The position numbers and the translations under genes were made by a program. Positions 1 through 7,784 of a stretch of DNA of 22,373 nt are shown in pieces. The notes below the pieces were generated by a model that was not told the origin of the DNA, searched no databases, and was given only the letters and a program-made list of their open reading frames with translations. Positions within the stretch are counted from its first letter, which is position 1. Each line of letters starts with the position of its first letter. This DNA comes from CAZTJA01 sp964613745 (lineage in GTDB: Bacteria; Desulfobacterota; Desulfomonilia; Desulfomonilales; Desulfomonilaceae), in assembly GCA_964613745.1 (NCBI GenBank), contig CAZTJA010000048.1, forward strand, positions 1 through 22,373, written 5' to 3'.

Positions 1-1
1 T

Positions 2-922
2 TCACCTCTGCGGTTCTCAGCCGGGGATACTTACTCAGGACATCTGAACTATGTACTTAATGTTGCCGTGCCCTTGTCGGTCTTCTTAGGCATTCTCATA
101 TGGGGCAATTGGATACCGATCAGCACAATGCTGGATCACCCGAGGGTCGATGTTGCATGGCAAACCGAGTCTCTTTCCATACACTTGGATGAGGGTGAAG
201 AGATAGTCGGCGTGGCGGCTCACAACAACACATTACTGGTAATGGTCCGAAGAAGCGATTCGATGCTCGAAGTCAGGGCATCTGCTGATGAGAATGGAAG
301 TCCGAAGAAATTTCTCATTCCCGAATACGTGAATCCTGCGTTTTCGGGATTGCCTGTAGACGGCAATGTTCTTCTCCTGATAGACAATACGACCCGTCTT
401 CTCATGGGAATTGATATGGACGCCTCGTTCCGTTCCGGAAGAGCGGTACTGGTGATAACCCTGCCTGTTCAGTATCTGAGAATAACGGGGCTGGCGGTAG
501 GAATGCTTAATGGAAAACGGGTGTGGCTTGCAGCCAATTATCTTTACACGAGGAAAACGTATATAATTGATCCTGAAAAAGCATTGAGAAAAGGATATCT
601 ATCGGGTGGAGTCATGGCGGCTTATGTCAACTCGGGGTTTCCCTCGGGTTTGGTGCTCATTGGAGAGAACATAGTGGAATACGCTTCATCCCCAATGAAC
701 AGACTCATGTATGTAGCGCCCCTTACGCAAATGATTGGTAGAAAAGATATTCTGAGCGCCTCTTTATTCTCGATTGAACCACCCACTAAGGAAGCTTTGG
801 GACCGGTAATGCTCAATGAAACTTTAGTAATGATGTCGCCGAGAGGAGCGCTTTTTCGACTCCCCATAGAAAAATTACGTGCTTCACGACCACTTGCTCT
901 GGATATTAAAGCGGAGAAATGA
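2..922 (+). CDS. Partial membrane-anchored protein of unknown function (N-terminus outside window)
   Basis: The reading frame is open from the first bases of the window, so the true start lies upstream and only the last 306 codons or so are seen. A hydrophobic stretch in the first 40 visible residues (around NYVLNVAVPLSVFLGILIW) looks like a membrane helix. About 260 mostly polar, beta-rich residues follow with no cysteine cluster or catalytic motif that I recognise, ending in the basic tail DIKAEK. The natural reading is a membrane anchor with a large domain outside the cytoplasm, possibly a beta-propeller-like fold; that is inference only. Its stop codon overlaps the lepA start by one base (TGATG), so the two are probably translated together. 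I do not recognise the family; it is not lepB, the usual partner of lepA in many bacteria. Confidence 0.7.
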   Translation, partial: SPLRFSAGDTYSGHLNYVLNVAVPLSVFLGILIWGNWIPISTMLDHPRVDVAWQTESLSIHLDEGEEIVGVAAHNNTLLVMVRRSDSMLEVRASADENGSPKKFLIPEYVNPAFSGLPVDGNVLLLIDNTTRLLMGIDMDASFRSGRAVLVITLPVQYLRITGLAVGMLNGKRVWLAANYLYTRKTYIIDPEKALRKGYLSGGVMAAYVNSGFPSGLVLIGENIVEYASSPMNRLMYVAPLTQMIGRKDILSASLFSIEPPTKEALGPVMLNETLVMMSPRGALFRLPIEKLRASRPLALDIKAEK

Positions 923-2721
923 TGGATAATATACGCAATTTCAGCATTATAGCTCATATTGATCACGGCAAGTCCACTCTGGCCGATCGATTGCTGCAGA
1001 TTACCGGAGTGGTAAAAGATCATGAATTTCGTGAGCAAATGCTGGATACCATGGACATCGAACGAGAACGCGGCATTACGATCAAAAGCCAGAGTGTCGC
1101 CTTACCGTATAAAGCAGACAACGGGAAAGAATACATTCTTAATTTGATTGATACTCCAGGACATGCAGATTTTTCGTATGAAGTGTCTAGAGCGCTTGTG
1201 GCTTGTGAAGGGGCTCTGCTCGTAATCGATGCAGCTCAAGGGGTTCAGGCCCAAACGTTGGCGAACTTGTATATGGCTATGGAGCAGGAACTGGAAATAA
1301 TTCCGGTTATTAACAAGATTGATTTGCCTTCCGCAGATGTTGAAAGAGTAAAATTTCAGATTGAAAAAGATTTGGGGCTCGATTCGGATACGGCCGTCGC
1401 AATTTCCGCTAAAGAAGGTTTAAACATCAAAGATGTTCTCGAAACGATCGTCAGAAGGGTGCCGCCCCCAACCGGGGATCCGGAAGCTCCGTTAAAGGCG
1501 CTGATCTTTGATTCCCATTGGGATCCTTACAGAGGCACAATTGTACACTTGAGGCTCTTTGATGGGGAACTCAAGCCCGGAGATACGATTAAATTCTGGT
1601 CGAATCAGGCTGAATACCGGGTAGAGGAAACGGGGATCTTTTTGATCGGCAGAGCGGCTCGACCGAAAATAAAAGCCGGTGAAGTCGGCTATATGATAGC
1701 GGGCATAAAAACCGTGAGCGATACTCGAATCGGAGACACGGTTACTCTGGCGGACAGACCCTGTGCCGAAGCTTTAACCGGTTTTCAAATCGTAAAACCC
1801 GTCGTATTTTCTTCATTCTATCCCATATCGTCCGATGAATATGAAGAACTAGCCGTGGCATTGGAAAAGCTGAAACTCAATGATGCATCGTTAACTTTTG
1901 AAAAAGACCATAGCACCGCTTTGGGCCATGGCTTTCGATGTGGTTTTCTTGGATTGTTGCACCTAGAAATAGTTCAAGAAAGATTAGAACGAGAATTTGA
2001 TTTATCTCTCATTTTGACTGCTCCGTCCGTGCAGTACCTCATAAGCACGAAAGACGGATCAGAGATCATGATTGACAATCCGGCAAAATATCCGGATCCC
2101 ATCTACATTGAAAAGGCAAAAGAGCCTTTCATAAGGGCTTCAATAATATTGCCGGACCAATATTTAGGGACGGTGATTACGCTGTGCATTGAACGTCGAG
2201 GTATTCAGAAGGACATTAACTATCTTGATGCGTCTAGGGTAGAACTGACTTTCGATCTACCTTTGGCGGAAGTTTTGTTTGATTTTTATGACAAGCTTAA
2301 ATCCGTTTCTCGCGGCTATGCGTCATTCGATTACGAATTCCTCGAATATCGACAAACGGATCTGGTGAAAGCGGATATTCTCGTTTCCGGGGAAAAGGTC
2401 GACGCACTCTCTATGCTCGTGCATAAAGATCGAGCTTACCAGAGGGCACGTAAAGCCTGTGAACGTCTGAAAAATGAGATTCCCCGACAGTTGTTCAAGG
2501 TTGCCGTCCAGGGAGCGATCGGAGGAAAAATTATCGCCAGAGAAACCGTTTCCGCCCTGAGGAAGGACGTTACCGCAAAGTGCTATGGCGGAGACATAAC
2601 CAGAAAGAAAAAGCTTTTGGAAAAGCAAAAGGAAGGTAAAAAGAGAATGAAGCAAGTGGGGAATGTCGTAATTCCCCAGTCGGCATTCTTAGCTGTGCTT
2701 AAAACCGATGATGATGAATAG
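922..2721 (+). CDS. lepA: Elongation factor 4 (LepA), ribosome back-translocating GTPase
   Basis: LepA/EF4 is a translational GTPase that binds the ribosome and acts on stalled or mis-translocated complexes and on ribosome assembly. All family marks are present: the G1 loop AHIDHGKST (residues 11-19), DTPGH (77-81), NKID (131-134), the EF-G-like domains II, III and V, and the LepA-specific C-terminus with GGDITRKKKLLEKQKEGKKR near the end. An ATG lies at 919 and another at 922. I chose 922 because the GGAG at 913-916 is then 5 nt away rather than 2, and because the resulting 599 residues begin MDNIRNFSIIAHIDHGKS, the usual LepA register. The start overlaps the upstream stop by one base, which suggests coupled translation. 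Only 3 nt separate its stop from the end of a convergent small gene, so no terminator fits between them. Confidence 0.97.
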   Translation: MDNIRNFSIIAHIDHGKSTLADRLLQITGVVKDHEFREQMLDTMDIERERGITIKSQSVALPYKADNGKEYILNLIDTPGHADFSYEVSRALVACEGALLVIDAAQGVQAQTLANLYMAMEQELEIIPVINKIDLPSADVERVKFQIEKDLGLDSDTAVAISAKEGLNIKDVLETIVRRVPPPTGDPEAPLKALIFDSHWDPYRGTIVHLRLFDGELKPGDTIKFWSNQAEYRVEETGIFLIGRAARPKIKAGEVGYMIAGIKTVSDTRIGDTVTLADRPCAEALTGFQIVKPVVFSSFYPISSDEYEELAVALEKLKLNDASLTFEKDHSTALGHGFRCGFLGLLHLEIVQERLEREFDLSLILTAPSVQYLISTKDGSEIMIDNPAKYPDPIYIEKAKEPFIRASIILPDQYLGTVITLCIERRGIQKDINYLDASRVELTFDLPLAEVLFDFYDKLKSVSRGYASFDYEFLEYRQTDLVKADILVSGEKVDALSMLVHKDRAYQRARKACERLKNEIPRQLFKVAVQGAIGGKIIARETVSALRKDVTAKCYGGDITRKKKLLEKQKEGKKRMKQVGNVVIPQSAFLAVLKTDDDE

Positions 2722-2724
2722 ATC

Positions 2725-2883
2725 TTACAACAACCATTGTATCGCTATGCTGAGGCCGACGATTAGAACGGCTGCAAACAACAAGTAGGGTCCTGCGTTC
2801 ACTTCTTCTTCGGTTTGGGCCTCACTCTTTCGGTCCGTGCATCCGCCTGAGCATTTGTTACACATTCCAGCATCATGTCCCAT
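2725..2883 (-). CDS. Small 52-residue membrane protein with an N-terminal CxxCxxxC motif
   Basis: This short frame encodes 52 residues. It begins MGHDAGMCNKCSGGCTD, so cysteines 8, 11 and 15 form a CX2CX3C motif. An acidic linker (EAQTEEEVN) follows, then one hydrophobic helix at about residues 32-51 ending in WLL. A good ribosome binding site, GAGG about 6 nt before the ATG, and a position only 11 nt downstream of the stop of the four-helix membrane gene argue that it is real and cotranscribed. The cysteines would face one side of the membrane and could bind a metal or a small iron-sulfur centre; that is inference. The family is unknown to me. The gene ends 3 nt from the lepA stop on the other strand. 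Confidence 0.72.
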   Translation of the reverse strand: MGHDAGMCNKCSGGCTDRKSEAQTEEEVNAGPYLLFAAVLIVGLSIAIQWLL

Positions 2884-2894
2884 GATTTCCTCGT

Positions 2895-3326
2895 TTACTT
2901 CATTTCAGCGGCAGTTTTATTTTGAAGTTTTCTTCTCGCCAACATTATTCCTAGATAACAGATCCCAAAGCCTAGGGCCGGTATGATGATAAAATTGAAA
3001 ATAAACCAAAATACTCCGTGACCACTGAATCCATAAAGGCCCCACATGAAGAAGATCACACATATGACTATGCCGATCGGCGGCTCATAAACTATTTCCT
3101 TCGGAGCCATAGAACCAAGCAGCATCCCGGTAAAAAAATATCCGGTAAAAGTTGTCGGTATCCCGAAGAACAGAGGCATTTTCAAGCCCATGTATCCCAG
3201 TATGGCTGCTATAAATAGAGTATCTACGAAACCAAGGAAAAAACCGATTACTACGGCGGTTCCTACCCATTGCAGCCGGGAAAATTTTGTGTAAATGGGT
3301 TCCAGGTGTTCTTCTCGCAAACTCAT
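2895..3326 (-). CDS. Small integral membrane protein, about four transmembrane helices, function unknown
   Basis: The frame encodes 143 residues. After a charged 17-residue start there are about four hydrophobic segments, near residues 18-45, 50-72, 80-98 and 103-130. The tail (ARRKLQNKTAAEMK) is basic and polar, which by the positive-inside rule suggests a cytoplasmic C-terminus. Gly and Phe are abundant in the helices. No catalytic motif or known transporter signature is visible. The ATG has GAGAGG 5 nt upstream. The gene lies 57 nt after the sulfotransferase gene and 11 nt before the small CxxCxxxC gene, so the three probably form one transcription unit and the last two may act together. 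I do not recognise the family. Confidence 0.8.
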   Translation of the reverse strand: MSLREEHLEPIYTKFSRLQWVGTAVVIGFFLGFVDTLFIAAILGYMGLKMPLFFGIPTTFTGYFFTGMLLGSMAPKEIVYEPPIGIVICVIFFMWGLYGFSGHGVFWFIFNFIIIPALGFGICYLGIMLARRKLQNKTAAEMK

Positions 3327-3383
3327 AAGGACCTCTCAACTATTCATGGATTTCAAGTTAGTCACCAACACTGGCCTTCGAAT

Positions 3384-4475
3384 TCAATCAGTATAGCCGT
3401 ATTTTGCAAAATTGAATCCCCAATTTTGCCTGATTTTCACTTTATCGGAATCGCTCAGCGAGTGCTCATTCTTTTTGTAATTTTTTATCGTTTCCAGATA
3501 TTGCAATACCCTTGGTTGAAATTTGTCGAAATCCGGCATCTGCAATACATCGTACATCCGATGAAGCACTTCGACCGGCTCCATTTCCAAATCTTCGTAC
3601 CGTAATTCATATAACGCATTTTCCGGAATCAAACCTTTATCACGCTCATACAATTCGAAGAGTTCAATGTACCAGGATAAAATTATTTCCTCAACCAATT
3701 GTTGATCCGGATACTGGAGACAGGCATGCTGTAACGAAGCATTCCATAATCGTTGCGTAGATCTATAAACCATGTACGGGTTGCGGACAATGTGCACGAA
3801 CTTAGCTTTAGGGAATAGCTCCAATAGCAGCTTGATTTTGCCCATATGCGGGGGCGATTTTAGAACCGGCCGTTTTCCCTCGGAAAATTGAAATTTTTTC
3901 AGAAAGAGCAAAAACGAGGACTTCCAAATCTGGAGATCTCCAGGGGAAAGTTGACCTGGATCCAAAATGCTGTGCTTGAGGTCACCCGTCCTGGGAAACC
4001 AGACCCGCATGTACGGCGAAATGGTAGCATCCGCCGCGAGGCCGAATTCCTCTTCATGAGGGGTTTGAGCCGAAAACGCCACATTGTCCATGGGTCTCGT
4101 CGGGGGGGCTATCCAGTTGAAGATAAATCCACCCGCCTGGCTGAAAATAAAGTGCCCCGGAAAGCAGGCTTGATACGCGGTGGGTGCCCGCAAATTCAGG
4201 TCCAAACTAAGTAGGTTGTGAAGGTGGGTTGTTCCGCTTCTCCAATGGCCCAAAACAAACACCGGTTCAGGATGAGGTTCGACCTGGTCAATTTCTTTCA
4301 TGTTGAAAAATTCTTCACAACCGCTGAGAAAACTATTTACCAAACCCATAGCCAGTACATGAGCCAGTCGTCCAAAATACGGAGTGTCGACTTGAAAGTT
4401 ATTCCGAGCCAATACTTTCATGACATTACGAAAAGTCATCCCGGGAATGACTTGCGGTTTCGTCCGGAGGGACAT
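3384..4475 (-). CDS. Sulfotransferase family protein (PAPS-dependent type)
   Basis: Sulfotransferases of this type move a sulfuryl group from PAPS to a hydroxyl or amino group of a carbohydrate, lipid or small molecule. The 5'-phosphosulfate loop is clear at residues 76-84 (GHWRSGTTH), preceded by the strand PVFVL. The 3'-phosphate motif appears at about 225-241 (KFVHIVRNPYMVYRST, with Arg231 and Ser239). HEEEFG at 140-145 and KSPPH at 206-210 match conserved blocks of bacterial family members. No signal peptide is seen, so it is probably cytoplasmic. A longer TTG start at 4490 is possible, but GGAGG would abut it directly. The ATG at 4475 has GAGG 9 nt upstream and gives 363 residues. The acceptor cannot be told from the sequence, and the neighbouring genes are unknown membrane proteins. 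Confidence 0.85.
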   Translation of the reverse strand: MSLRTKPQVIPGMTFRNVMKVLARNNFQVDTPYFGRLAHVLAMGLVNSFLSGCEEFFNMKEIDQVEPHPEPVFVLGHWRSGTTHLHNLLSLDLNLRAPTAYQACFPGHFIFSQAGGFIFNWIAPPTRPMDNVAFSAQTPHEEEFGLAADATISPYMRVWFPRTGDLKHSILDPGQLSPGDLQIWKSSFLLFLKKFQFSEGKRPVLKSPPHMGKIKLLLELFPKAKFVHIVRNPYMVYRSTQRLWNASLQHACLQYPDQQLVEEIILSWYIELFELYERDKGLIPENALYELRYEDLEMEPVEVLHRMYDVLQMPDFDKFQPRVLQYLETIKNYKKNEHSLSDSDKVKIRQNWGFNFAKYGYTD

Positions 4476-5043
4476 TTTGGTAATCCTCAACCTCCTCGCC
4501 TACTCTGGATTCGAGTATAGCAATCGTGTGAGAACAATCAAAGTCATTGGCCGGCCTGGGATTTATTGACCCCTGTTAAATTGCTTGTTTTTTATCCCGG
4601 TAATTGAGTTCCTTTTTTCGACAATTCGACTTTCAGAGCCCAGCAAATAAATCACAACGCTCAAAAGAGAAACTTACATTTCATATTTTTTCGGTTACTT
4701 ACTACCGCTATTACATAATTCAAATAAGTATACGAACTAAATTAGTCTGGTTTATTCCATCATTTCAAATGTGTGAAGTGATATAGCTATACGAATACAT
4801 GCTTTAAGATTGAAAAAAAGCTTCGTTTAAAGCTATACACTTTTAATATATTGATATTTTTTCAAAGGTAGCTTCCAGGTAGTCTAAGCAGTGCTTTATT
4901 TAAAATTTGCAAATTATTTACTTGACACGGTTTTAGCTGCATGATACCTCGGGCGACCAGAGACTGATACGGGCTCCCGCCTAGAATTCTTTGTCATACG
5001 TTCGGTACATTCTAAAGAGTTGCCGTAGAAAAAGGAGGGTATA
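4476..5043. other. A+T-rich intergenic region between divergent genes, no credible gene
   Basis: This gap of 568 bp separates the minus-strand sulfotransferase gene from the plus-strand exported-protein gene. The middle part, roughly 4620-4920, is strikingly A+T-rich. A 60-codon frame at 4604-4786 has no ribosome binding site and a composition like noise. An inverted repeat with 7-bp arms (4801-4807 and 4827-4833) surrounds an AAGCTT. The gap should hold promoters for both flanking genes; the only candidate I can point to is the TTGACA at 4922. Confidence 0.6.
4922..4950 (+). promoter_or_regulatory. Candidate sigma-70-type promoter for the exported Pro/Gly-rich protein gene
   Basis: A perfect -35 TTGACA lies at 4922-4927. 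The -10 region near 4943-4950 (GATACCTC) is a poor match to TATAAT at any normal spacing. Transcription would start near 4957 and give a leader of about 85 nt before the AAGGAGGG ribosome binding site at 5040. The -35 alone is the main evidence. Confidence 0.3.
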
Positions 5044-5523
5044 ATGGTAAGAAGGGTTATTTCCGTAATTCTTTGTTTTCTGTTTCTTTCTTCAACCTTA
5101 GTGGTGGCCGGAGGAGCACCTATGGGGCCTGCTCCGATGCCTATGCCGCCACAAGCCTGTGCTCCCGGAGCAGTTGCCGGACCTAATCCCGCTTATTGGG
5201 GAGATGCGCCTTTCCCTGGTTTGTGCGGTGGTGTGGTTGCTCTGCCGTTTTTGGTAGTTGGAAGCCTGCTTGGAGGCAATTCAATGGGTGCGTATGGCAT
5301 GCCACCTAGGCCTGTATCGTATGTTCCCCCTGCCGGCTCTTTTCGCCCTGTAGCTCCCGCTTACAAGACGATCCCTCAAGCATGCGCTCCCGTTCCCGCA
5401 CCCGCTCCCTGTGGACCTGGATACGGTGCTGCAGGCGGTGGTTTCCTCACGGGACTTCCCTGTTTTGAACTATGTTCGGGTATTCTTTCGAGTCTCGGCG
5501 GCGGAATGGGCATTCTGTATTAA
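5044..5523 (+). CDS. Exported small Pro/Gly/Ala-rich protein of unknown function
   Basis: The 159-residue product starts with a classic signal peptide: basic MVRR, a hydrophobic core to about residue 20, and likely cleavage near VVA-GG at 22-23. The mature part is rich in Pro, Gly and Ala and has six cysteines (39, 61, 114, 123, 140, 144), enough for three disulfides outside the cytoplasm. The block PQACAP occurs twice (residues 36-41 and 111-116), and a hydrophobic patch spans about 63-77. This composition suggests a surface or envelope structural protein rather than an enzyme, but I recognise no family. It has a very strong ribosome binding site (AAGGAGGG just before the ATG) and its own downstream terminator, so it looks like a well-expressed single-gene unit. 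Confidence 0.75.
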   Translation: MVRRVISVILCFLFLSSTLVVAGGAPMGPAPMPMPPQACAPGAVAGPNPAYWGDAPFPGLCGGVVALPFLVVGSLLGGNSMGAYGMPPRPVSYVPPAGSFRPVAPAYKTIPQACAPVPAPAPCGPGYGAAGGGFLTGLPCFELCSGILSSLGGGMGILY

Positions 5524-5544
5524 AAGCTGGATTCATTTGTCAAT

Positions 5545-5568
5545 AAAGGGGACATGCGTCCCCTTTTT
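5545..5568 (+). terminator. Rho-independent terminator of the exported-protein gene
   Basis: A perfect 9-bp stem (AAAGGGGAC at 5545-5553 with GTCCCCTTT at 5558-5566) and the tetraloop ATGC are followed by further T residues. It lies 21 nt after the stop codon of the exported-protein gene and ahead of recD2, so recD2 needs its own promoter or read-through. Confidence 0.85.
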
Positions 5569-5642
5569 AGTTTCTAGACATTTCTGGTAAAAATCTATAG
5601 TAGGTTCGTAGGAATCCCTGATCCAATTGGAACTGTTTAGAA

Positions 5643-7784
5643 ATGTCCGTGAACACAGAAGCGATTGAAGGAACATTGGAAAAGCTTGTCTTTTCCTCAC
5701 CTGCCGGAGATTTCGTCGTAGCGAGACTCAATGTTAAAGGCCGAAGAGATCCGATCACCATAGTTGGACCTCTCCCAAAGCCCTACCCGGGTGAGATTCT
5801 TGTTTTATCCGGCAATTGGGTGATGGACAAGAAATTTGGTGAACAGTTTCGTTTCGTTAGCGCCCACACAAAAGCCCCTTCCACTATCGATGCCATTCAA
5901 AAATATCTCTCATCGAATCTTATCAAGGGAATCGGACCCGATACCGCTCGAAGGATCACTGCCGTTTTCGGCACGGAAACTTTGAATGTTATAGAGAATG
6001 AGCCTGAAAAGCTTCTTTCAGTTCCTAATATCGGTAAAGTGAGAGCCGCTAGTATAAGTGACGCTTTTCGCGAACAGAAAAACATTCGTGAGGTGATGCT
6101 CTTCCTGCAATCACACGGTGTTTCCACAACGTACGCAGTGAAAATCTTCAAACGTTTCGGAAAAAACTCCATTGACGTCGTCTCTTCCAATCCCTACATA
6201 CTCGCTTCGGAAATTCGAGGTATAGGATTTAAGTCTGCGGATAAAATTGCCGGAACCCTTGGCATTGATCTGCGCTCTCCCGTCAGAATTAAAGCCGGAA
6301 TGATGCATATTCTCGACGAGATTGAAACGGAGGGGCATGTATATTGCCGGATGACGCAGTTGATCGACAGATCGAGCGGATTACTTGGTCTGGATGCAAA
6401 GCTGATTGCTCCTTCCCTAGACAGCTTGGCTTCTTCAAGGGACGTTATAATTGATGAAGACCGAGTTTATAAATCAATAATGTACTTTCACGAAAAGTCC
6501 GTCGCAGAGAAAATAAATCTCTTACGGACATCTCCGCACTTTATTCCAATTATAAAAATCGATGCCGCTTTTGAGTGGTTGAAAAAAAGACTTGGCGTGG
6601 ATTTGTCCCATGCGCAGAAGGAGGCCGTAACAGCGGCTCTTGAGAGCAAGGTGTTGGTGATTACCGGAGGGCCGGGCACCGGTAAAACTACGCTATTAAA
6701 GGCACTGATCTTAATCCTTGAAGCCAAAAAAATATCGTACGTTCTGGCTGCACCTACCGGGCGAGCAGCAAAAAGATTATCGGAAGCAACGGGCCGGGAA
6801 GCCAAAACAATTCATAGATTACTTGAATACTCACCTGGGAGCGGAGGTTTTCAACGTGGACCGGACCGGCCGCTCGAAACCGACTTCATCATTATAGACG
6901 AAGTTTCTATGGTGGACATCGCTCTTATGAACAATCTTTTGCGGGCGATCAATATCCATGCAACGGTTATTCTGGTGGGAGATTCGGATCAACTCCCTTC
7001 AGTTGGGCCGGGAAAGGTGTTGGAAGATCTAATCGAGTCGGAAAAGCTTCCCGTTGTCCGATTGGGAACAATTTTTAGACAGGCACAGAGCAGTTTAATC
7101 ATCACCAATGCGCATTTGGTCAATACGGGAATAATACCCATCAAATCGGGTGAAGACCCCGGAATGAAACAGGACTGCTTTTTGATTGAGAAAGAGGATC
7201 CTGAGGAATGTCTGCAGCTTATAAAGGAGATGGTGGGCAGTCGAATACCTCGACGGTTCGGATACGATCCACTGAACGATGTTCAGATTTTGTGTCCCAT
7301 GCACAGGGGCATTTTGGGAACCGAAAATCTGAATCGTGAGATCCGTGAAATTCTCAATTCTCGGGGACTTCAAATCAGAGGTGATAGGTTTCGAGTCGGA
7401 GATCGCGTAATGCAGGTGAAAAACGATTACGATAAGGAAGTCTTCAACGGCGACATTGGAATGATTTCATCCTATGATGAAGAATCCGAAGAAGTAGAGA
7501 TTCGATATGAAGACCGGCTGGTTACATACCATATTTCAGAGTTGGACGAAATAACCCCCGCTTATGCGGTAACCATTCATAAGTCCCAGGGCAGTGAGTA
7601 TAAAGCGGTTATAATACCTCTTGCTACTCAACACTTTGTAATGCTGCGACGAAATCTCTTGTACACGGCAATGACGAGAGGTCGTGAACTCGTGATTGTT
7701 ATAGGTAGCTCAAAGGCACTGCAAATTGCAGTGGAAAACAAGTACACCGAACCCCGATTTTCATGGTTGGCCCAGCGAATCTAA
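5643..7784 (+). CDS. recD2: RecD2-type ATP-dependent DNA helicase (stand-alone RecD-like, YrrC/TraA family)
   Basis: RecD2 is a superfamily 1B helicase that unwinds DNA 5'-3' and serves in repair and replication-stress tolerance without RecBC. The protein has 713 residues, similar to Deinococcus RecD2. It has an N-terminal OB-like region (EGTLEKLVFSSPAGDFVVAR) and helix-hairpin-helix repeats (IKGIGPDTA, VPNIGKVRA, IRGIGFKSA). The motor carries Walker A GGPGTGKTT at 342-350 with Lys348, DEVSM at 419-423, and the C-terminal helicase motifs IHKSQGSE (about 645-652) and LLYTAMTRGREL. The ATG at 5643 has only a weak ribosome binding site, but the protein start fits the family. Its last 24 bp overlap the end of the convergent glgA gene. 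No recB or recC is nearby, as expected for RecD2. Confidence 0.93.
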   Translation: MSVNTEAIEGTLEKLVFSSPAGDFVVARLNVKGRRDPITIVGPLPKPYPGEILVLSGNWVMDKKFGEQFRFVSAHTKAPSTIDAIQKYLSSNLIKGIGPDTARRITAVFGTETLNVIENEPEKLLSVPNIGKVRAASISDAFREQKNIREVMLFLQSHGVSTTYAVKIFKRFGKNSIDVVSSNPYILASEIRGIGFKSADKIAGTLGIDLRSPVRIKAGMMHILDEIETEGHVYCRMTQLIDRSSGLLGLDAKLIAPSLDSLASSRDVIIDEDRVYKSIMYFHEKSVAEKINLLRTSPHFIPIIKIDAAFEWLKKRLGVDLSHAQKEAVTAALESKVLVITGGPGTGKTTLLKALILILEAKKISYVLAAPTGRAAKRLSEATGREAKTIHRLLEYSPGSGGFQRGPDRPLETDFIIIDEVSMVDIALMNNLLRAINIHATVILVGDSDQLPSVGPGKVLEDLIESEKLPVVRLGTIFRQAQSSLIITNAHLVNTGIIPIKSGEDPGMKQDCFLIEKEDPEECLQLIKEMVGSRIPRRFGYDPLNDVQILCPMHRGILGTENLNREIREILNSRGLQIRGDRFRVGDRVMQVKNDYDKEVFNGDIGMISSYDEESEEVEIRYEDRLVTYHISELDEITPAYAVTIHKSQGSEYKAVIIPLATQHFVMLRRNLLYTAMTRGRELVIVIGSSKALQIAVENKYTEPRFSWLAQRI

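Noticed and set aside
2658..2677. GGGGAAT/ATTCCCC hairpin in the 3' part of lepA as a terminator
   Set aside because: A perfect 7-bp stem, but it encodes conserved LepA residues (GNVVIPQ) and has no immediate T run on either strand.
4604..4786. 60-codon frame in the A+T-rich gap
   Set aside because: No ribosome binding site, noise-like composition, and no neighbour relation.
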